DNA of 64,000 nt from Schleiferilactobacillus perolens DSM 12744 (lineage in GTDB: Bacteria; Bacillota; Bacilli; Lactobacillales; Lactobacillaceae): the NCBI RefSeq assembly GCF_001435585.1, contig NZ_AZEC01000005.1, positions 124,001 through 188,000 on the forward strand, written 5' to 3'. Both the position numbers and the translations under genes were made by a program. Under the pieces are notes generated by a model. It was not told the DNA's origin, did not search any database, and saw only the letters and a program-made list of their open reading frames with translations. This document shows positions 59,187 through 64,000 of the stretch, one piece after another. The first letter of the stretch is position 1, and every line of letters starts with the position of its first letter.

Positions 59187-60599
59187 TTGACTGAAACAAA
59201 ACAAAATAACGAACAGATTCCCTGGTACGTCATGTGTGCCATTGTGGCCACTGGTGTCATGTCCCTGTGTGGCACGATCGTTGAAACGGCGATGAATATC
59301 ACTTTTCCCACCCTGATGCGTCAATTCCACATTACCACCAGCACGGTTCAGTGGATGACCACACTTTACTTGTTGGTGGTTGCAATTATTGTGCCGATGT
59401 CGGCTTTTCTGAAACGGCGCTTCACTACGAAAACACTTTTTATCACTGCGAACTTGCTGTTTTTGGCCGGTGTCCTGATTGATGCCGCGGCGCCATCTTT
59501 CGCCGTTTTATTGTTGGGGCGGGGTATTCAAGGCTTGGGCACCGGTATCGCGCTACCGCTGATGTTTAATATCATTATCGACCAAGTCCCAATGGCTAAG
59601 TTGGGATTGATGATGGGTGTGGGAACATTGATTACCGCTGTCGGCCCTGCCATTGGGCCGACATTTGGTGGATTTGTTGTCGATACACTGGGTTGGCGAT
59701 TTATCTTCGTATTCCTCACCCCACTGCTGGTGGCGTCATTGGTGCTTGGTATTGTGTCGATTCATCAAAAGAATCCGGTGAGTGCGGCCACTTTGGATGG
59801 CCCCAGTGTTATTCTGTTGGCTGTGGCTTTTGTCACGATGATCTTGGGCTTTTCCAGCCTCGGTGCGCAGCCGTTTATCAGCTTGACGGTGGGTGGTATG
59901 CTGATTGTGGCAGTGGTCACTTTTGGATTCCTATTGTGGCGGTCAAAGCGGATCGCAACCCCAATTATTAATTTTGGCGTACTGCGGAATCGTGGATTTG
60001 CTTCGTTGACGTTTGGTCTGTTTGCCTTTCAGATTGCGACAATTGGCTTATCGTTTATTTTGCCGAATTATATTCAGTTAGTCAATCGGACAAGTGCTAA
60101 CGCAGCCGGATTGCTGGTGTTACCAGGGGCGCTGTTGGGTGCTGTGATGTCACCGCTGGGCGGTCGGATTTATGATAATTGGGGTGCTAAACCGCCTCTG
60201 ATGACCGGCATCCTTTTGGCGTTAGGCAGTAATGTCACGCTGGCAATTTTTGCCCATCAGCTGAGTAATAGTCTCATCGCCGTGTTGTATACGGTCTATA
60301 TGGTGGGATTGGGGATGTCGTTTGGCAACATTATGACTCAAGGCTTGTCTTACTTGACTGGCCCGACCAAGAGTGATGGTAATGCGATTATGACCACCAT
60401 TCAACAAATTTCCGGTGCGGTCGGCACTGCGATAGTCGCGGCAATTGTCGCGCTGGGACAATCGGCGCCGCATGTGACACAGGCGGTCGGGACCGCTAAC
60501 GGGGCACAAAATGCATTATTCTTTGTCATTGCGCTTCTGGCCATTGCTTTCGTGCTTTTGATTCAAGTATTGTTTAGAAAAACTGTTGAGAAAGGTTGA
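59187..60599 (+). CDS. MFS multidrug efflux transporter (DHA2, EmrB/QacA type)
   Basis: Proton-driven exporter, 470 aa, with about 14 membrane helices. Motif C-like segment GPAIGPTFGGFVVDTLGWR near residue 155-170 is diagnostic for drug:H+ antiporters; GRGIQGLGTGIALPL is motif B-like. TTG 59187 was chosen: GAGGAG at 59174-59179 lies just upstream, inside the marR end. Cotranscribed with marR and a small dehydrogenase. Confidence 0.9.
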   Translation: MTETKQNNEQIPWYVMCAIVATGVMSLCGTIVETAMNITFPTLMRQFHITTSTVQWMTTLYLLVVAIIVPMSAFLKRRFTTKTLFITANLLFLAGVLIDAAAPSFAVLLLGRGIQGLGTGIALPLMFNIIIDQVPMAKLGLMMGVGTLITAVGPAIGPTFGGFVVDTLGWRFIFVFLTPLLVASLVLGIVSIHQKNPVSAATLDGPSVILLAVAFVTMILGFSSLGAQPFISLTVGGMLIVAVVTFGFLLWRSKRIATPIINFGVLRNRGFASLTFGLFAFQIATIGLSFILPNYIQLVNRTSANAAGLLVLPGALLGAVMSPLGGRIYDNWGAKPPLMTGILLALGSNVTLAIFAHQLSNSLIAVLYTVYMVGLGMSFGNIMTQGLSYLTGPTKSDGNAIMTTIQQISGAVGTAIVAAIVALGQSAPHVTQAVGTANGAQNALFFVIALLAIAFVLLIQVLFRKTVEKG

Positions 60600-60605
60600 G
60601 CGCAC

Positions 60606-61256
60606 ATGAAAATTATTGTGATTGGCGCCACCGGTATGGCCGGCTCCGCCATTGTCCAGGAAGCATTGCACCGGGGGCATGAGGTGACCGGGATCGCCCG
60701 GTCACAGAAAGATTTGGATGAGCTGACTAAGAAAAATCCGGGAATCCATACCCGTGCGGCTGATGTTTTTTCACTTTCTGCGCCGGAATTATCCGGCGCA
60801 GATGCAATTGTCGATGCCTTTGCGACGGATCCGGCACATGCTTATCGGCATGTGGATCTGGCCACTCGGTTAGTGACGATGTTTCGAGAAACGATGACAC
60901 CCCGCCTGGTGTTTATTTTAGGTGCTGGTTCTCTGCAAACGGGCGCGGATCATCATTTATTGGTTGATGACCTGCGCAAACTTCCCCAAAGTGAGACATT
61001 TATTGCCGTCCCAGAGAATCAATATGACGAATTACAGTTTCTGCGGACAGTAAAGAACGTGAACTGGGTCGGCGTTTCGCCGAGTCAACAGTTTGCGCCA
61101 GGTCCAGCGAAAGAAGCGTTGTTGGGAGAGGATGTGTTGCTCCACAACGCTGCTGGTGATTCGCACACATCAGCTGGTACGATGGCCGTGGCCGTCCTCA
61201 ATGAAATTGAACAACCCGCCCATGAAGATACTCGCTTTACCGTGGCGGACAAATAA
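60606..61256 (+). CDS. NAD(P)-binding Rossmann-fold protein (atypical SDR)
   Basis: 216 aa, YwnB/NmrA-like atypical short-chain dehydrogenase fold. The dinucleotide motif IGATGMAGSAIVQEA is at residues about 6-20, followed by RGHEVTGIARS. No Tyr-x3-Lys active site is evident, so a regulatory or reductase role cannot be settled. Seven bases after the efflux gene; last gene of the MarR operon, closed by a terminator. Confidence 0.85.
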   Translation: MKIIVIGATGMAGSAIVQEALHRGHEVTGIARSQKDLDELTKKNPGIHTRAADVFSLSAPELSGADAIVDAFATDPAHAYRHVDLATRLVTMFRETMTPRLVFILGAGSLQTGADHHLLVDDLRKLPQSETFIAVPENQYDELQFLRTVKNVNWVGVSPSQQFAPGPAKEALLGEDVLLHNAAGDSHTSAGTMAVAVLNEIEQPAHEDTRFTVADK

Positions 61257-61268
61257 AATGAGTTGTTG

Positions 61269-61304
61269 AAGGACCGCCCCGGTATCTTGGGAGCGGTCCT
61301 TTTC
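61269..61304 (+). terminator. Terminator of the MarR operon
   Basis: AAGGACCGC (61269-61277) pairs with GCGGTCCTT, with an inner CC/GG, followed by T. Confidence 0.85.
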
Positions 61305-61351
61305 GTATCTTCATCGACGAAACGGCCCAGTCACGCTTAGCGGGATTCCTA

Positions 61352-61360
61352 TGGTATAAT
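61352..61360 (+). promoter_or_regulatory. lepA promoter (extended -10)
   Basis: TGGTATAAT at 61352-61360 is a consensus extended -10; no clear -35. It lies 34 bases before the ATG. Confidence 0.65.
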
Positions 61361-61394
61361 CGACAATATTGAACACACGGAAAGTAGGCTGAAA

Positions 61395-63233
61395 ATGGAT
61401 CGGCAACAAATGATCGAACGGCAAAAACACATTCGTAATTTTTCCATTGTGGCCCACATCGACCACGGCAAATCCACGATTGCTGACCGTATTTTGGAAA
61501 TGACCCATACGGTGGCGGAACGCGATATGACCAATCAGTTATTGGATAATATGCCTCTGGAGCGAGAACGGGGCATCACGATCAAGTTGAACGCGGTGGA
61601 ACTGCATTACCAAGCCAAGGATGGCGAAACATACATCTTCCATCTCATTGATACCCCGGGACACGTGGACTTCTCTTATGAAGTGTCGCGTTCTTTAGCG
61701 GCGTGTGAAGGTGCCATTCTGGTGGTGGATGCTGCCCAAGGGGTCCAAGCCCAAACCTTGGCCAACGTCTATCTGGCTCTGGATAATGATTTGGAGATTA
61801 TTCCAGTCATTAACAAAATTGATTTACCCAGTGCGCAGCCAGATGTGGTTAAACAAGAAATTGAAGACATGATCGGTATTGATGCTTCGAATGCCGTTTT
61901 GGCCAGTGCTAAAGAGGGGATCGGTATTCCTGAGTTATTGGAACGTATCGTTCATGATTTTCCGGCACCAGACGGCGATTTGGATGCGCCGCTCAAGGCG
62001 CTGATTTTTGATTCCAAATACGATAATTATCGTGGTGCGGTCTTGAGCGTTCGCATATTTGACGGGACGGTCAAAGTCGGCGATCGAATCAAACTCATGA
62101 GTACTGGCAAAACCTACGAAGTCACCGAGGTCGGTGTGATGTCCCCGACAGCTCAACCACGGGATATGTTGATGGCTGGTGACGTGGGTTATTTGGCGGC
62201 CTCTATCAAGACGGTTAAGGATACCCGGGTGGGGGATACAGTCACCTCCGCAGTCAATCCAACGGCCAAAGAATTGAAAGGCTACCGCCAAATCCAGCCC
62301 ATGGTTTACTCAGGAATGTACCCGGTGGAAAATGCCAAATATGGCGACTTGCGTGAAGCGTTGGAAAAATTGCAGCTGAATGACGCGGCGTTAGAATTTA
62401 CGCCGGAGACATCCCAGGCCCTGGGTTTCGGGTTCCGGTGCGGTTTCCTGGGTCTTTTGCATATGGATGTGGTTCAAGAACGCCTGGAGCGGGAATTTGA
62501 TCTAGACTTGATCATGACTGCCCCCAGTGTGGACTATCACGTCATTACCACGGATGGCGATACCCACGTGGTGGATAATCCGGCGGATATGCCGGACCCG
62601 ACAACGATCAAAGAAATTCAAGAACCGTATGTCAAAGCAGAAATCATGGTACTCAGTGACTACATCGGAGCTGTTATGGAACTTTGCCAGCGTAAACGCG
62701 GCGAATACGTCACAATGAATTACTTGGATAAATACCGGGTTAGTATCGTATATGAGATGCCGTTGTCTGAAATCATTTACGATTTTTTCGACGAACTCAA
62801 GTCGAGCACCAAAGGCTATGCCTCGTTGGATTACGACATCGTGGGTTATCGCGCCAGCGACTTGGTGAAGATGGATATCCTGATTAACGGTGAACCGGTT
62901 GATGCATTGAGTTTTATCGTGCATAAAGACTTCGCTTATCAGCGCGGGCGCGACATCACTACCCAATTGAAAGCCACGATTCCTCGGCAGCAATTTGAAA
63001 TCCCAATTCAGGCAGCCATCGGCAATAAGATTATTGCGCGGACCACCGTGAAGGCATACCGTAAGAACGTCTTGGCTAAGTGTTACGGCGGGGATATCAC
63101 GCGAAAACGCAAGCTGCTAGAGAAACAGAAAGCCGGCAAGAAGAGAATGAAGGCCGTGGGCAATGTGGAAATTCCACAGGAAGCCTTTATGGTGGTATTG
63201 AAAACAAACGAAGAAGAAACTCACGATCGCTAA
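61395..63233 (+). CDS. lepA: Elongation factor 4 (LepA)
   Basis: Ribosome-associated GTPase, 612 aa, related to EF-G, thought to act in back-translocation or 30S biogenesis. G1 AHIDHGKST near residue 20, [31 protein letters not shown] and NKIDLPSA. The unique C-terminal domain contains [20 protein letters not shown]. It lies downstream of the chaperone genes, separated by the MarR module. Confidence 0.97.
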   Translation: MDRQQMIERQKHIRNFSIVAHIDHGKSTIADRILEMTHTVAERDMTNQLLDNMPLERERGITIKLNAVELHYQAKDGETYIFHLIDTPGHVDFSYEVSRSLAACEGAILVVDAAQGVQAQTLANVYLALDNDLEIIPVINKIDLPSAQPDVVKQEIEDMIGIDASNAVLASAKEGIGIPELLERIVHDFPAPDGDLDAPLKALIFDSKYDNYRGAVLSVRIFDGTVKVGDRIKLMSTGKTYEVTEVGVMSPTAQPRDMLMAGDVGYLAASIKTVKDTRVGDTVTSAVNPTAKELKGYRQIQPMVYSGMYPVENAKYGDLREALEKLQLNDAALEFTPETSQALGFGFRCGFLGLLHMDVVQERLEREFDLDLIMTAPSVDYHVITTDGDTHVVDNPADMPDPTTIKEIQEPYVKAEIMVLSDYIGAVMELCQRKRGEYVTMNYLDKYRVSIVYEMPLSEIIYDFFDELKSSTKGYASLDYDIVGYRASDLVKMDILINGEPVDALSFIVHKDFAYQRGRDITTQLKATIPRQQFEIPIQAAIGNKIIARTTVKAYRKNVLAKCYGGDITRKRKLLEKQKAGKKRMKAVGNVEIPQEAFMVVLKTNEEETHDR

Positions 63234-63241
63234 TTAATAAA

Positions 63242-63286
63242 AAAACCGCGCCAGACATCGCAAATTTTGTCTGGCGCGGTTTTATT
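63242..63286. terminator. Bidirectional terminator between lepA and glpF
   Basis: A 16-pair perfect stem (63242-63257 with 63268-63283) with A and T tracts on both sides. It serves both convergent genes, and touches the end of glpF. Confidence 0.9.
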
Positions 63287-64000
63287 TTACATGAAAATGA
63301 TTTTGTACAATCCAACGGCCGCGATGGCCGCCAATATGGGTGCGACGACTGGGATCCAAGCATAAGACCACTGGGAATCTCCCTTGTTCTTCAAAGGCAT
63401 TAGGGCATGAACGATTCGTGGGCCCAAGTCACGGGCAGGGTTTAGCGCGGGGCCAGTAGGACCACCCAAGGAAGCAACCAATGTTCCGACCAGGAAGCCC
63501 AAGGCCAGATGGGCGGTACCGAGATTGTTTTGGAAGAAGGGGGCTTTAGTAATCCCGAGTGCAGAGAAAAATAGAATAAAGGAACCGATAAATTCAGTAA
63601 TAAAACCGTTCGTTTGACTTGCAGTCGCATCGATAGTGGAGAATGTGCCTAAGATTCGTGTAGAGTTGGTGGTTAAATCATAGTGCGGTTTGTAAGCAGC
63701 TATCACGATCAGCTGTCCGACAATGGCGCCGGTAAACTGAGCGGCAATGTATGGTGCGACTTCGCTCCAAGGAAACAGCCCCGCGGTGGCCAAGCCCAAG
63801 GTGAAGGCAGGGTTGATGTGGTTGCCAGAGATGCTGCCAAACAAGAGGGCAGGGATCATGACCCCAGCACCGTACCCGACTGCGATCAGCATCCAATCGG
63901 AGCCGTTCCCTTTTGTTCCTTCCAAATCGACGTTGGCCACGGCGCCGTTACCAAGAATGACCATGATGGCGGTACCAATCATTTCCGCAGCCAATCGCGC
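63287..64000 (-). CDS. glpF: Glycerol facilitator-type aquaporin (5'-truncated)
   Basis: MIP-family channel for glycerol and small polyols, about 237 residues visible; the frame is open at the right edge, so the first residues are outside the window. Both pore motifs are present: NHINPAFTLG and GPALNPARDLGPR. The Asp after the second NPAR is typical of aquaglyceroporins rather than water-only channels. Six helices with two half-helices are apparent. Confidence 0.92.
   Translation of the reverse strand, partial: ARLAAEMIGTAIMVILGNGAVANVDLEGTKGNGSDWMLIAVGYGAGVMIPALLFGSISGNHINPAFTLGLATAGLFPWSEVAPYIAAQFTGAIVGQLIVIAAYKPHYDLTTNSTRILGTFSTIDATASQTNGFITEFIGSFILFFSALGITKAPFFQNNLGTAHLALGFLVGTLVASLGGPTGPALNPARDLGPRIVHALMPLKNKGDSQWSYAWIPVVAPILAAIAAVGLYKIIFM

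Overview
The window is a chromosomal stretch of a low-to-mid GC Firmicute, most likely a lactobacillus (Lactobacillaceae). The evidence is the gene order rnc-smc-ftsY-ylxM-ffh-rpsP-khpA-rimM-trmD-rplS and rpsB-tsf-pyrH-frr-uppS-cdsA-rseP-proS-polC-rimP-nusA-ylxR-ylxQ-infB-rbfA-truB-ribF-hemW-hrcA-grpE-dnaK-dnaJ-lepA, a Gram-positive PolC, a LexA with a Firmicute-type SOS box, a CIRCE operator, frequent TTG/GTG starts with strong Shine-Dalgarno sites, and base composition near one half GC by eye. No rRNA, tRNA, CRISPR, prophage or intact insertion sequence was seen.

Layout. 1-3.9 kb: end of an oligopeptide importer operon (oppB partial, oppC, oppA). 4.0-14.3 kb: RNase III, SMC, SRP/FtsY, and the ribosome-assembly cluster ending with rplS, which has a probable L19 leader. 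14.3-16.6 kb: a small orphan gene, lexA (minus strand), an 800-base non-coding stretch packed with large hairpin repeats, then ynzC and yneF. 16.7-20.2 kb: a heterodimeric ABC exporter. 20.3-23.3 kb, minus strand: a glutamine-type amino-acid importer (glnQ and a fused binding protein/permease) and a PlsC-like acyltransferase. 23.4-24.4 kb: a tRNA methyltransferase and a GIY-YIG protein. 24.4-37.2 kb: translation factors, UMP kinase, isoprenoid/phospholipid and site-2 protease genes, ProS and PolC. 37.4-38.5 kb: two LURP-one-like proteins. 38.7-44.2 kb: the rimP-nusA-infB-rbfA operon. 44.3-50.0 kb: a two-gene ABC exporter facing a LytTR two-component system. 50.2-53.2 kb: truB, ribF, hemW. 53.3-58.4 kb: the HrcA-controlled chaperone operon. 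58.7-61.3 kb: a MarR-controlled drug efflux module. 61.4-64 kb: lepA and the end of a glycerol facilitator gene.

Most unusual content. Two families of long intergenic palindromes recur. Family 1 (11.65, 15.72-15.93 and 26.48-26.79 kb) has a conserved base, a conserved loop and stems that differ between copies yet stay paired; its complete copies lie just upstream of the promoter regions of rpsP, ynzC and pyrH. Family 2 (15.49-15.69 and 58.40-58.58 kb, and a collapsed remnant inside the polC terminator at 37.30 kb) folds into a branched cruciform with one conserved and one variable arm. The second ABC gene of the 44-48 kb exporter appears frameshifted four codons in, at a run of A. A triplet of helically phased direct repeats upstream of that exporter is a candidate target for the neighbouring LytTR regulator.
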